A stretch of 64,000 bases of DNA from Glandiceps talaboti (GCF_964340395.1 NC_135562.1:501001-565000), one strand, 5' to 3'. Counted from the first letter of the stretch, positions 1-11,690 are shown. A program made the numbers and translations. Notes: generated by a model not told the origin, from the sequence alone.

Positions 1-340
1 ATCCAAGGAGATATCGTGCATCTTACAACAAAGTGAGGCAAGCACTACAAATATGAAATACTCAAATTAGTTGATACTTTGTACAATGAATGAAGTTGAA
101 ACCTAGCAAAACTTATCCCTTAAAATAGAAAAGAACATCTGAGGTGACTGTCACATAATGAAAATTTAAAGACACATATATAACTGGAACCTTCACGGCT
201 ATGTGGATGTACTTAGTCTTACAATTGTGTGAAGCATACACAATAATTGTCACCTATTGTAACACAATGATGAGGCTGACGGATAATCTAAAGCTTCACG
301 CCACTATACATATACCTTTATGTATGACTACCGGTACACT

Positions 341-1910
341 AGCACTCATTCTACTAGCCTGTCTGTATCACTTGATCTATAGTACTATTATAGCACTCAT
401 TCTACTAGCCTGTCTATATCACTAGATCTATAGTACTAGCACTCATTCTACTAGCCTGTCTGTATCACTTGATCTATAGTACTATTATAGCACTCATTCT
501 ACTAGCCTGTCTATATCACTAGATCTATAGTACTAGCACTCATTCTACTAGTCTGTCTATATCACTTGATCTATAGTACTAGCACTCATTCTACTAGCCT
601 GTCTGTATCACTAGATCTATAGTACTATTATAGCACTCATTCTACTAGCCTGTCTATATCACTAGATCTATAGTACTAGCACTCATTCTACTAGTCTGTC
701 TATATCACTTGATCTATAGTACTAGCACTCATTCTACTAGCCTGTCTGTATCACTTGATCTATAGTACTATTATAGCACTCATTCTACTAGCCTGTCTAT
801 ATCACTAGATCTATAGTACTAGCACTCATTCTACTAGTCTGTCTATATCACTTGATCTATAGTACTAGCACTCATTCTACTAGCCTGTCTGTATCACTGG
901 ATCTATAGTACTAGCACTCATTCTACTAGCCTGTCTGTATCACTAGATCTATAGTACTAGCACTCATTCTACTAGTCTGTCTATATCACTGGATCTATAG
1001 TACTAGCACTCATTCTACTAGCCTGTCTGTATCACTGGATCTATAGTACTAGCACTCATTCTACTAGTCTGTCTATATCACTGGATCTATAGTACTAGCA
1101 CTCATTCTACTAGCCTGCCTGTATCACTGGATCTATAGTACTAGCACTCATTCTACTAGCCTGTCTGTATCACTGGATCTATAGTATTAGCACTCATTCT
1201 ACTAGTCTGTCTATATCACTTGATCTATAGTACTAGCACTCATTCTACTAGCCTGTCTGTATCACTTGATCTATAGTACTATTATAGCACTCATTCTACT
1301 AGCCTGTCTATATCACTAGATCTATAGTACTAGCACTCATTCTACTAGTCTGTCTATATCACTTGATCTATAGTACTAGCACTCATTCTACTAGCCTGTC
1401 TGTATCACTGGATCTATAGTACTAGCACTCATTCTACTAGCCTGCCTGTATCACTGGATCTATAGTACTAGCACTCATTCTACTAGCCTGTCTGTATCAC
1501 TGGATCTATAGTACTAGCACTCATTCTACTAGTCTGTCTATATCACTTGATCTATAGTACTAGCACTCATTCTACTAGCCTGTCTGTATCACTGGATCTA
1601 TAGTACTAGCACTCATTCTACTAGCCTGTCTGTATCACTGGATCTATAGTACTAGCACTCATTCTACTAGCCTGCCTGTATCACTGGATCTATAGTACTA
1701 GCACTCATTCTACTAGCCTGTCTGTATCACTGGATCTATAGTACTAGCACTCATTCTACTAGCCTGTCTGTATCACTTGATCTATATTACTAGCACTCAT
1801 TCTACTAGTCTGTATGTATCACTGGATCTATAGTACTAGCACTCATTCTACTAGCCTGTCTACATTGTATATCACTAGATCTGTGACTACACTAGCACTC
1901 ATTCTACCAT
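341..1910. repeat. Minisatellite, 46/51-bp units, about 33 copies
   Basis: Each unit begins AGCACTCATTCTACTAG and ends CTATAGTACT. Two length classes exist: 46 bp, and 51 bp with an extra ATTAT before the next unit. Single-base variants (gcctg/gtctg, tgtat/tatat, acttg/actag/actgg) are shared between distant units, and part of the array is built from 143-bp trimers (51+46+46). It probably lies in intron 1 of the XK-related gene. Short open frames inside it are repeat artefacts. Confidence 0.95.
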
Positions 1911-2640
1911 GATTGCAAAATAAAATCTATAGTCTTTTACAAATTGTACTGATGATAAAATCACAATTATTATAATGGTGAATGACTATTCTTATATCAA
2001 ATTTTTCAAATTCAATTGTAATTTATAGACCAAAAGATACATGGATGTATACATGTATTACCCTTTATCGAGATGAATCTTTTGGTCTAATTAAATCGTT
2101 GTCTAGTGTGTGTCGTCTAATTAAATCGTTGTCTAGTATGTGTTATCTAATTAAATTGTTGTCTAGTGTGTGTCGACCCTATCAAACTAAATTGTCTAGT
2201 GTGTGCAGTGTCATTGAATTGTTGGCTACATGTAATGTATGTATAGTATTGTAATTATACTATACATGTACTTACTACTTAGTCTAGTAGCAGATCTTGT
2301 TCTCTTTCCTGAGTATGTGTACACATGTAGTTATAGTGTGGTTTTGATACTATAAAATTTGGCTTTATCTGATGTTGCTATGGTGACAAATCATGTGGTA
2401 ATGGTCAGTTAATGTTCATTCTGGAGACTTTATTCAGAATTACTCAACCACGTAGTATTAAAGTCAATAAGCAAGTCTTAGTATGACATATCACAAATAA
2501 TAAAAATAACCACACTATTCCGTCCTATTAATAGTCATTAAATATTGTAACTTAAGACTCCATTTCCAATTGAGTTAGTTTATATACATGTACAGGCTTT
2601 GGTGATCAGGTGGTTTTCTTCCCAACAAATTGTACAGGAA
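1911..2640. other. Mostly unique AT-rich intronic DNA with a short 30-bp repeat
   Basis: Between the first two large arrays. At about 2087-2225 a roughly 30-bp unit containing ATTAAATCGTTGTCTAGT is repeated about four times, the last copies degenerate. The rest shows no gene, RNA or element I can recognise. Confidence 0.6.
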
Positions 2641-3897
2641 TTAAACTGAATCAGGTATGCTTAAGTGCCATCATGGTATGGGAATGATAGATCCATCCAT
2701 GTGTCTATTAAACTGAATCTGGTATACTTTAAGTGTCAGCATGGTAAGGGAATGGTAGATCCATCCGTGTGTGTGTTAAACTGAATCTGGTATACTTAAG
2801 TGCCATCATAGTATGGGAATGATAGATCCATCCATGTGTGTGTTAAACTGAATCTGGTATACTTAAGTGCCAGCATGGTATGGGAATGATAGATCCATCC
2901 GTCTGTGTGTTAAACTGAATCTGGTATACTTAAGTGTCAGCATGGTAAGGGAATGATAGATCCATCCGTCTGTGTGTTAAACTGAATCTGGTATACTTAA
3001 GTGTCAGCATGGTAAGGGAATGATAGATCCATCCGTCTGTGTGTTAAACTGAATCTGGTATACTTAAGTGTCAGCATGGTAAGGGAATGATAGATCCATC
3101 CGTCTGTGTGTTAAACTGAATCTGGTATACTTAAGTGTCAGCATGGTATGGGAATGATAGATCTATCCATGTGTGTGTTAAACTGAATCTGGTATACTTA
3201 AGTGCCATCACGGTATAGAAATGATAGATCCATCCATGTGTGTGTTAAACTGAATCTGGTATACTTTAAGTGTCAGCATGGTATGGGAATGATAGATCTA
3301 TCCATGTGTGTGTTAAACTGAATCTGGTATACTTAAGTGCCAGCATGGTATGGGAATGATAGATCCATCCATGTGTGTGTTAAACTGAATCTGGTATACT
3401 TAAGTGCCATCATAGTATGGAAATGATAGATCCATCCATGTGTGTGTTAAACTGAATCTGGTATACTTAAGTGCCATCATGGTATGGGAATGATAGATCC
3501 ATCCATGTGTGTGTTAAACTGAATCTGGTATATACTTAAGCGCCATCATGGTATGGGAATGATAGATCCATCCATGTGTGTGTTAAACTGAATCTGGTAT
3601 ACTTATGTGTCAGCATGGTATAGAAATGATAGATCCATCCGTCTGTGTGTTAAACTGAATCTGGTATACTTATGTGTCAGCATGGTATGGGAATGATAGA
3701 TCCATCCATGTGTGTGTTAAACTGAATCTGGTATACTTTAAGTGTCAGCATGGTAAGGGAATGGTAGATCTATCCATGTGTCTATTAAACTGAATCTGGT
3801 ATACTTAAGTTCCAACATGGTATGGGAATGATAGATCCATCCATGAGTGTGTTAAACTAAATCTGGTATACTTAAGTGTCAGCATGGTATCTGAGAC
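2641..3897. repeat. Minisatellite, 67-bp unit, about 19 copies
   Basis: Units start TTAAACTGAATCTGGTATAC and carry GATAGATCCATCC near the end. Spacing is 67 bp, or 68 bp where TTAAG becomes TTTAAG. Variant positions (ccatcat/cagcat, atgtgtgtg/gtctgtgtg) occur in runs, as expected from unequal exchange. Confidence 0.95.
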
Positions 3898-4654
3898 TGT
3901 GTGTTTCTGTTTTTGCATTTAACTGCAGCCTATTCTCAGATGTGGTGAATCATATCTTTGCCATTGACCACAAGACTACAGGACATTTTAGATCTAATAT
4001 GTCAACTTTTATGCTTTCCTAGTTCTAGAAGAAGGAAAGCATTGCAGTCAATATGTTTAGCTTATAGGCTAGATAAGAGACTACAGGAGACAATGCTACA
4101 CTAAGAATGTGTCAGTATTGTACATTGTACTACTAAAATACTCTCAACTGTGTCTACTACAAAGAGTTATGTCTAGAAAAATCCATCAATTAGAAACACT
4201 ATTTCAGGTTAATCTAATCTGCATACAATGTCTTCAAACATGGTAGATAAATACACCAATCAGAATCAATATCCAAGTCTGTCATTGTATCAAATTAATA
4301 TGCTTTGTTATGAAATTCAAAATGGAAGATTCCAAAATCAACCAATCAGAATCAGTGTTCCATGTCTATCAATACTTTGTTACAAAATTCAAAATGGAAG
4401 ATTCCAAAATCAACCAATTAGAATCAATAATCAGTAATTCAACATGGTGGATAATGGAATCAACCAATCAGAATCAGTATTCCAAGTTTATCTACAAAAT
4501 GTGACATGGTACATTTGAAAATTAATCGATTGGAATCAATAATCAATAAATTTAATGTAGTTTGTACTGAATTAGCATCAGCTTGTACAGGTGTGCCCAA
4601 TTTACATAAAAATAGTTTATGGTATTCTCTATAGTTTGAAAGTGAAATATATTA
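3898..4654. other. Unique DNA with degenerate CCAATCAGAATCA repeats
   Basis: No gene seen. At about 4245-4545 a 65-75-bp unit recurs three to four times, built around AAAATGGAAGATTCCAAAAT and ACCAATCAGAATCA. The same ACCAATCAG core recurs in the 3'UTR of the downstream XK-related gene. Confidence 0.5.
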
Positions 4655-5200
4655 GTTAAAGCTGTACTGCATGTAGCTGCAACTGGAATATTTGTTTTCA
4701 TCAATTAACCAAATATATATCGACTAAGAATTGGTTAGTTATGAAAAGGCATTGTATCTGTTAACTAATGATCAATATTATCCATACAATGTAGGTGGTG
4801 CATTGACAAGTTTAAATAATGAACAAAGTCTTGTTTTGAATCTGTCACCATTTTAAAACTGTCACTAGTTTGTAACTATAGTACCATTTTTCGATCTGAC
4901 AACCACAGTCAATGGAAATTGTTCAAATACCAATCATTAGACATTGTACATGTTAATTAGAGGTTGATCTTATCCATTAGTATTGCAATGACAGGATTAA
5001 GTCATGATCACCGTTGAGGGCGCTAACTTTGGGGTGTGGACCCAAAAATCAATTTGCTTCGATGTATCATGTATACATGTACACCTACTAAAGAATATGT
5101 TCACCTACAGGTGATTCAGTACTGTTCAGTGTGTAAGATATTAGGAGTACAAATGTAAGTTATTGTATCTAACTAAACATTTTCAAAAAATTATGTTCAG
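4655..5200 (+). repeat. Dispersed repeat copy A (pair of 15365-15710)
   Basis: This stretch matches 15365-15710 in the same orientation, with gaps. Shared blocks include AGCTGYACT near the start, AAATATAT..CGACT/TTGACT, the exact block GGACCCAAAAATCAATTTG, GGTGATTCA and a late AAC(A)TTTTCAAAA-like segment. No coding capacity and no obvious terminal repeats. I read it as a copy of a non-autonomous interspersed repeat; the ends are uncertain. Confidence 0.6.
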
Positions 5201-5214
5201 TTGTCACTAGTGGA

Positions 5215-5382
5215 GCTTTTAAATTGGCACAAGCTGAGTTTGTAAGTGGGTAACTTTTAAATATACAGTAAAAACTATGCCTAAACGGATATAAACTCAG
5301 TGTGAGTTTATAAGTGGGTAAGTTTTAAATATACAGGAAAAACTATGCCTAAACACATATAAACTCAGTGTAGCTTTAAGAG
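5215..5382. mobile_element. Small foldback element with CACAAGCTGAGTTT ends, just before XKR exon 2
   Basis: The left end reads TTGGCACAAGCTGAGTTTG. The right end reads AAACTCAGTGTAGCTTTAAG, an imperfect inverted copy. Inside, a segment of about 70 bp (containing AGTTTAAATATACAG-like and AAAAACTATGCCTAAAC) is duplicated. The ends match the larger element at 38961-39313, so both look like members of one MITE-like family. It stops about 46 bp upstream of the exon 2 acceptor, in the branch-point zone. No clear target-site duplication was found. Confidence 0.5.
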
Positions 5383-5428
5383 TTCAAAGTTGTGAGAATA
5401 CTGACGTGGAATTTGTTTTACTTTGTAG

Positions 5429-5613
5429 ATATATAATGACTTTATGGTATGGGTGGAGAAGTCGAAGTGACCCCCAGCATTATTACAAGATGGTGTTTGA
5501 ATACAGAGATGTTACTATGCTTAGATTGTTGGAATCATTTATGGAATCTGCACCACAGCTTGTATTACAGTTATATATTATGACAAGGCAACAAGAAGCA
5601 CATTGGTTAACAG
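5429..5613 (+). CDS. XK-related protein (XKR4/6/7-like), penultimate coding exon
   Basis: An internal exon of about 185 bp between acceptor TTTACTTTGTAG and donor ACAG|GTAAGT. It enters in phase 2 and leaves in phase 1. It encodes about 61 residues, starting YIMTLWYGWRSRSD and including the XK family core RDVTMLRLLESFMESAPQL followed by VLQLYIM and ending EAHWLT. The block LRLxExFxESAPQLxLQLYI is characteristic of the XKR family, and a short middle exon followed by a long last exon fits, from memory, the three-exon XKR4-type genes. XKR proteins are multi-pass plasma-membrane proteins; the caspase-activated members scramble phospholipids and expose phosphatidylserine in apoptosis. The first exon with the N-terminal membrane segments is not in the window: nothing between 1 and 5428 encodes it. 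The last base joins CA at 9502 to make an alanine codon, in frame with the next exon. Which vertebrate XKR is the nearest orthologue cannot be settled by eye. Confidence 0.9.
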
Positions 5614-6375
5614 GTAAGTTTTCTATGCAATCAGCACCATAGCTTGTATAACAGGTAACAAGAAGCACATTGGTTAACAGGTAAGTTATCTATGCAATCA
5701 GCACCATAGCTTGTATAACAGGTAAACAAGAAGCACATTGGTTGACAGGTAAGTTAGCTATGCAATCAACACCATAGCGTGTATAACAGGTAAACAAGAA
5801 GCACATTGGTTGACAGGTAAGTTATCTATGCAATCAACACCATAGCTTGTATAACAGGTAAACAAGAAGCACATTGGTTGACAGGTAAGTTATCTATGCA
5901 ATCAACACCATAGCTTGTATAACAGGTAAACAAGAAGCACATTGGTTAACAGGTAAGTTATCTATGCAATCAACACCATAGCTTGCATAACAGGTAAACA
6001 AGAAGCACATTGGTTAACAGGTAAGTTATCTATGCAATCAACACCATAGCTTGTATAACAGGTAAACAAGAAGCACATTGGTTGACAGGTAAGTTATCTA
6101 TGCAATCAACACCATAGCTTGTATAACAGGTAAACAAGAAGCACATTGGTTGACAGGTAAGTTAGCTATGCAATCAACACCATAGCTTGTATAACAGGTA
6201 AACAAGAAGCACATTGGTTAACAGGTAAGTTATCTATGCAATCAACACCATAGCGTGTATAACAGGTAAGCAAGAAGCACATTGGTTAACAGGTAAGTTA
6301 TCTATGCAATCAGCACCACATCTTGTATAACAGGCAACTAGAAGCACATTGGTTGACAGGTAAGTTGTTAAATTG
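5614..6375 (+). repeat. 68-bp minisatellite made of exon end plus splice donor
   Basis: It begins at the exon's own donor. Each 68-bp unit contains a degenerate copy of the exon 3' end (ACAAGAAGCACATTGGTT(A/G)ACAG) plus the donor GTAAGTT, then ATGCAATCA(A/G)CACCATAG, which copies the exon's GAATCTGCACCACAG with a stop-creating C-to-T change. The GT of each GTAAGT lies at 5614 (real) and 5681, 5749, 5817, 5885, 5953, 6021, 6089, 6157, 6225, 6293 and 6360. The last copy is the most diverged, and a partial copy follows at about 6508-6540. Units carry an in-frame TAG, so skipping the true donor would truncate the protein. Confidence 0.93.
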
Positions 6376-7356
6376 AAGAATTTCAAAAATATTTTCACAA
6401 AACCGTGTACACTGATGAGATTTACCGGAAATGAAAGGGTTAATGTCTGACTTTGAGTGTACACTTGAAATCAGAGAGAATTATGGGCCATTCAGCTTAC
6501 TGTGTGTGAACAAGAAGTACACTGGTTTACACAGGTTAATAACAATCTTAGAGTAACATTTTGATACCAAGTGAAATCCTATTGAATTGAGTTTGTTGAG
6601 ACCATTCAGTGAGTTTGTTGAGACCATTCAGTGAGTTTGTTGAGACCATTCAGTTATCATTTGTATGATTAATCATATTTCTATCAACTGAACTCCCCAG
6701 CTTATAATTTATTAAATCTGTATGACTTTCTGAAATCAAAGTAATATAATTTTCTGAAAAAATCAATGATGTTTTTTCCATCAAAGCGGTTTATGATTGA
6801 CTTAAGGAGCCTTACATGTACATCTAGAAGGCAGTGATTAAGCACTAGAAAGATAATAGAATACTAATCATTAGTTTACATCTAAAAGAACTTTTCCAAG
6901 TGGAAGATTGTCACCTGAAATTAAAATATTCAAAAATGTACATTTGTAATCTAAAGAAATAAAATTTGAATTATTCAGTGACAGTAAAGGTAAAAGACTT
7001 TTCTCTTTTTGATGATATTTCCCATCTGAATGCAGAAAAAGTAGTATAAATTAATATGATTACACAGTATCCCATAAGGAATACATTTTGTATATCAGTA
7101 GAGAGTTTGAAGACGGTTACCAATTAGTACTGGTTTCAAGGGATTGGGTTCATCTCATTTTGACATTTCTTTAAAATGGATTTGAAGGAAGATTTTATGA
7201 GGAGCATTCTTGGACTTTAAGATATGGCTTGTTGTAATGTCACCTGTTTGACATAGTTTGCTGAGGAAGGTTACAAAATGTAGAAGACTTACAGGAAATT
7301 AAGAAATGTAATATCAAGAAGCTTAACAGCTGATGTTTGATGTTATGGCATTGTAG
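6376..7356. other. Unique intron sequence, XKR gene
   Basis: AT-rich intron DNA. It contains a three-copy 22-bp repeat (GAGTTTGTTGAGACCATTCA) at about 6593-6658. Nothing else is recognised. Confidence 0.7.
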
Positions 7357-9234
7357 AACTGTACATAGTTTTAGCATGTCACATACTGTACATAGTTCTA
7401 GCATATCACACACTGTACATAGTTTTAGCATGTCACACACTGTACATAGTTTTAGCATATCACACACTGTACATAGTTTTAGCATGTCACACACTGTACA
7501 TAGTTTTAGCATATCACACACTGTACATAGTTTTAGCATGTCACACACTGTACATAGTTTTAGCATATCACACACTGTACATAGTTTTAGCATGTCACAT
7601 GCTTAACATAGTTTTAGCATGTCACACACTGTACATAGTTTTAGCATGTCACATGCTTAACATAGTTTTAGCATGTCACACACTGTACATAGTTTTAGCA
7701 TGTCACACACTGTACATAGTTTTAGCATATCACATACTGTACATAGTTTTAGCATGTCACACACTGTACATAGTTTTAGCATGTCACATACTGTACATAG
7801 TTTTAGCATGTCACACACTGTACATAGTTTTAGCATGTCACACACTGTACATAGTTTTAGCATATCACACACTGTACATAGTTTTAGCATATCACATGCT
7901 TAACATAGTTTTAGCATGTCACACACTGTACATAGTTTTAGCATGTCACACTGTACATAGTTTTAGCATGTCACACTGTACATAGTTTTAGCATATCACA
8001 CACTGTACATAGTTTTAGCATGTCACACACTGTACATAGTTTTAGTATGTCACACACTGTACATAGTTTTAGCATATCACATGCTTAACATAGTTTTAGC
8101 ATGTCACACACTGTACATAGTGCAAAGCATATCACACACTGTACATAGTTCTAGCATGTCACACACTGTACATAGTTTTAGCATATCACACACTGTACAT
8201 AGTTTTAGCATATCACACACTGTACATAGTTCTAGCATGTCACACACTGTACATAGTTTTAGCATATCACACACTGTACATAGTTTTAGCATATCACACA
8301 CTGTACATAGTTTTAGCATGTCACACACTGTACATAGTTTTGGCATATCACACTGTACATAGTTTTAGCATATCACACACTGTACATAGTTTCAGCATAT
8401 CACACATTGTACATAGTGTTAGCATGTCACACACTGTACATAGTTTTAGCATATCACACACTGTACATAGTGTTAGCATATCACACACTGTGCATAGTTT
8501 TAGCATATCACACACTGTACATAGTTTTAGCATATCACACACTGTACATAGTTTCAGCATATCACACATTGTACATAGTGTTAGCATGTCACACATTGTA
8601 CATAGTGTTAGCATATCACACACTGTACATAGTTTTAGCATAGCACACACTGTACATAGTTTTAGCATAGCACACACTGTACATAGTTTTAGCATATCAC
8701 ATACTGTACATAGTTTCAGCATATCACACATTGTACATAGTGTTAGCATGTCACACACTGTACATAGTTTTAGCATAGCACACACTGTACATAGTTTTAG
8801 CATGTCACATGCTTAACATAGTTTCAGCATATCACACATTGTACATAGTGTTAGCATGTCACACATTGTACATAGTGTTAGCATATCACACACTGTACAT
8901 AGTTTAAGCATGTCACACACTGTACATAGTTTAAGCATGTCACACACTGTACATAGTTTTACCATATCACACACTGTACATAATTTTAGCATATCACACA
9001 CTGTACATAGTTTTAGCATATCACACATTGTACATAGTTTTAGCATATCACATACTGTACATAGTTTCAGCATATCACACATTGTACATAGTTTAAGCAT
9101 GTCACACACTGTACATAGTTTAAGCATGTCACACATTGTACATAGTTTTACCATATCACACATTGTACATAGTTTTACCATATCACACACTGTACATAAT
9201 TTTAGCATATCACACACTGTACATAGTTTAAGCA
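7357..9234. repeat. Minisatellite, 27-bp unit, about 69 copies, inside XKR intron
   Basis: Consensus contains CACACTGTACATAGTTTTAG followed by CAT(A/G)T. Occasional units replace CACACTGTACATA with CATGCTTAACATA, and some lack CA. Because 27 is a multiple of three, nine-residue repeats stay open for long stretches in several frames on both strands; these are not genes. The array makes up nearly half of the 3.9-kb intron. Confidence 0.96.
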
Positions 9235-9501
9235 AAGGATATGTCAAGCAAAGTAATGTTAGGGTGATAGAATTCAACTTTCTGCCAGTGTAGTGCCAGC
9301 ATAACTATGTGTCTCTGAACAAGGTATTACTAGCAAACCAAGATATTAATTTTTTGTAATGATTGGAACACCTTTTCATTTCACCAATATTTTCATGTGT
9401 TTTTGGACAGTAAGTGTTATTCTACTTTGAGCTCAAGAATCTTAGGAAGCCAGAATTATATTAATTTGCATATTAATATTTGTAACACCTGTTTCTTTCA
9501 G
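9235..9501 (+). other. End of XKR intron with acceptor
   Basis: Unique sequence ending in CCTGTTTCTTTCAG (AG at 9500-9501), a good polypyrimidine-AG acceptor for the last coding exon. Confidence 0.85.
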
Positions 9502-10406
9502 CAACCTCTGCATGTGTTTCCCTGGTTTCATTAGCATGGGCATTGGCTGCATACCACAAGGCACTACGAGAATCTCGTGATGACAAGGAGAACATCAGCT
9601 ATGTTGGTATCGTCTTTCAGATGACGTGGAGACTTTTCACAGTAGCAGCTCGTGTCATTGCACTTGCACTTTTTGCATCCATCTTTCTGTGGGCAGTCTT
9701 TATAATTGTAATCGTTCACTGGCTTGGTATGACTCTGTGGTTGGTGGTACAGAAAACAGAATTCTGTGGAACTGGGGTAGAAGAGATTCTCTTCGATGGT
9801 GTTATCGGCATTGTTTATATATTTTGTTTTTTTAACATGAAGGAAGGCAGAACTAGATATCGCATGGCCACTTTCTATTGTATTATTTTTGTTGAAAACT
9901 CTTTCTTGATTGGCCTCTGGTACTGGCAGAAAGAGGAAGATTACGTTTATACCATTCCTGCTCTCTTTTTTGTGTGGGGAGGATTTGTCATCGGAATATT
10001 CTGTATGATTCTGTATTATTTATGTTGTCATCCAACTGGTAACATTCAGTGTTGTCCTGATGACAGCCAAGGTGATGCTGAATCACGATATGTACAAACA
10101 ACAACAGCCATTGATGGATTGATTGATGTAGTTGATGCAACACCCAGTCAAAGACACGAACCACAAGTTTTACGTAGTCCTTGTGAAGCTAACTTTTTCA
10201 TAAGAGAAAAGAAATCTATGTCTTGGGGAGGTGGTTGGAAAGCTCTCCACTCTCCGGGGGAAGTGCCACCTGCTGTTAACTCTACAACACCCAATCATTT
10301 TTATGTAGAAGTTCCAAATACTGATGGGATGGCTGAAGAATGTGAAGGTAGAGTTTCAAAGGAAAGCAACCAATCAGACATCAAGGAAAGTGAAACTGAA
10401 TTTTAA
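9502..10406 (+). CDS. XK-related protein (XKR4/6/7-like), last coding exon with stop
   Basis: The exon continues the frame from 5613 (split GCA codon) and ends at TAA 10404-10406, about 301 residues. It opens ATSACVSLVSLAWALAAYHK and goes on to SRDDKENISY, both strongly XKR-like. Hydrophobic stretches follow: about 13-25 (SLVSLAWAL), a long pair from VFQMTWRLFTVAAR through FIIVIVHWLGMTLWLVV, then DGVIGIVYIFCFFNMKEGRTR (a family hallmark), FYCIIFVENSFLIGLWYW and IPALFFVWGGFVIGIFCMI. After YYLCCHP comes a cytosolic tail of about 125 residues. The tail has DVVD|A at 10125-10139, a caspase-3-type DxxD motif placed as in caspase-activated XKR proteins. The tail end (ESNQSDIKESETEF) is encoded by a copy of the CCAATCAG repeat that continues into the 3'UTR. 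Most likely role: membrane lipid scramblase or relative. The subfamily assignment is tentative. Confidence 0.92.
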
Positions 10407-11250
10407 ACAGTCATACAATAAGACATCCAAATACACAAAACAGTGACCAATCAGAGTTGTGGAAACATTAATTTGCATTTTAAGTAACTTAATTGCACCA
10501 GTTCTAACATGTAACACTGCAATTATACAAACAACAAATCCTGTATCAAACAATTTGAAGCAGTTTATGTAACTGGCCGACCAATCAGACAGCTGCATTT
10601 GTGAGACAGCCCAGGTATGGATTCAAACATCGTATGTGTGTTGCATTTTTTAACGACCAATCAAATGTCTTCATTTGTGACCAAGGATTTCAAGCAACAA
10701 TTCAGATATTCAGGTATGTCCATCATTACAACTGCATTTCAAGCAACCAATGGGATTTGTTTATTTATTGTCAAGGATGTTTGGCAACCAATCAAGTCTC
10801 TCAATTTATGAAACAATATTTCAAATTCTAGAAGGTTCTCAGACATCAAACAAAGTAAATCTAATTCAATAACCAATCAGATGTTTGGGATTTTACACCA
10901 TTATTTTATAACAGCAACTATCAGATTTCAAAAAATGGTAAACCACCTTCCCAGCAACCAATCAGATCTTGTTTGTTTTTAAATGGTATTGCTAGCAACC
11001 AATCAGATCTCTTCAGTTGTGTAAGTATTTAAGTATCAAGTTTTGCAGCAAGGAAGGCATATCTAAATTTGAAAATCATCACACCAAACAACCATAGGCA
11101 TGCTTTGTCTTGAAGTTGTACTCATTGGCCAAACACAAACATGTGACCATAGGAATATTTTGTCTCGTGCTAAATAAAACAGTCATGTGACCATAGCAAT
11201 ATTTTGTTTAATACTGGTTGGTTAAAAGCAATGATGTGACCATAGATATA
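10407..11250 (+). repeat. XKR 3'UTR made of degenerate CCAATCAG repeats
   Basis: ACCAATCA(G/A) recurs at 10370 (still coding), 10447, 10581, 10657, 10788, 10873, 10958 and 10999, with a variant CCAATGGG at 10747. The neighbourhood often includes GCAACCAATCAGAT and TCATTTGTGA, with gaps of roughly 40-135 bp, so this looks like an old tandem repeat of about 80 bp. At 11085-11250 a second unit of about 65 bp (ATGTGACCATAG(C/G)AATATTTTGT) occurs three times. AATAAA at 11173-11178 is a possible poly(A) signal. Confidence 0.65.
11173..11178 (+). terminator. Possible poly(A) signal AATAAA for the XKR gene
   Basis: First AATAAA found downstream of the XKR stop, about 770 bp into the 3'UTR. Another lies at 14045-14050. 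I see no strong downstream GT-rich element, so usage is unproven. Confidence 0.3.
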
Positions 11251-11569
11251 CTAAAATATCATCAATTTTTACACCAAATCTGTGTGCTAATTGTGGCATT
11301 ATCTTGGCTTTTTACCCAATTTTATCATCACACTGAATAATTTGCCAAGTAATTTTAACATTTTGAAATTTTATATTGATGTTAATTTAGGTTATTCTTA
11401 TTTATGACAAATAGTGCTGTAACGGTATTTTGTCATGACCTATAACCTATAACCTTTGACCTACCATGTTTATAGTGCTTGAAACAGGTTTCAGTCCAAG
11501 AGTGGTAGGTGTTCGGATAATTCAAATAGTTTGCTCCAAATCTCAACAAAAATGATATATAACTGCCAT

Positions 11570-11690
11570 GAAAGAATGATACGGATATTTGATTTTGCAG
11601 GGTATTTTTTGATGATGATATTTGATTTTGCAGGGTATTTTTTGATGATGATATTTGATTTTGCAGGGTATTTTTTGATGTAAGTTTTTT
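11570..11690. repeat. Short 35-bp repeat, three copies
   Basis: Units contain GATATTTGATTTTGCAGGGT and then ATTTTTTGATG, three times. TTTGATTTTGCAG resembles a splice acceptor, but no reading frame follows it. Confidence 0.8.

Noticed and set aside
7240-9293. Many long frames with nine-residue repeats (SISHTVHSF, MLKLCTVCD) on both strands.
   Set aside because: By-product of the 27-bp intronic minisatellite; several frames on both strands are open at once.
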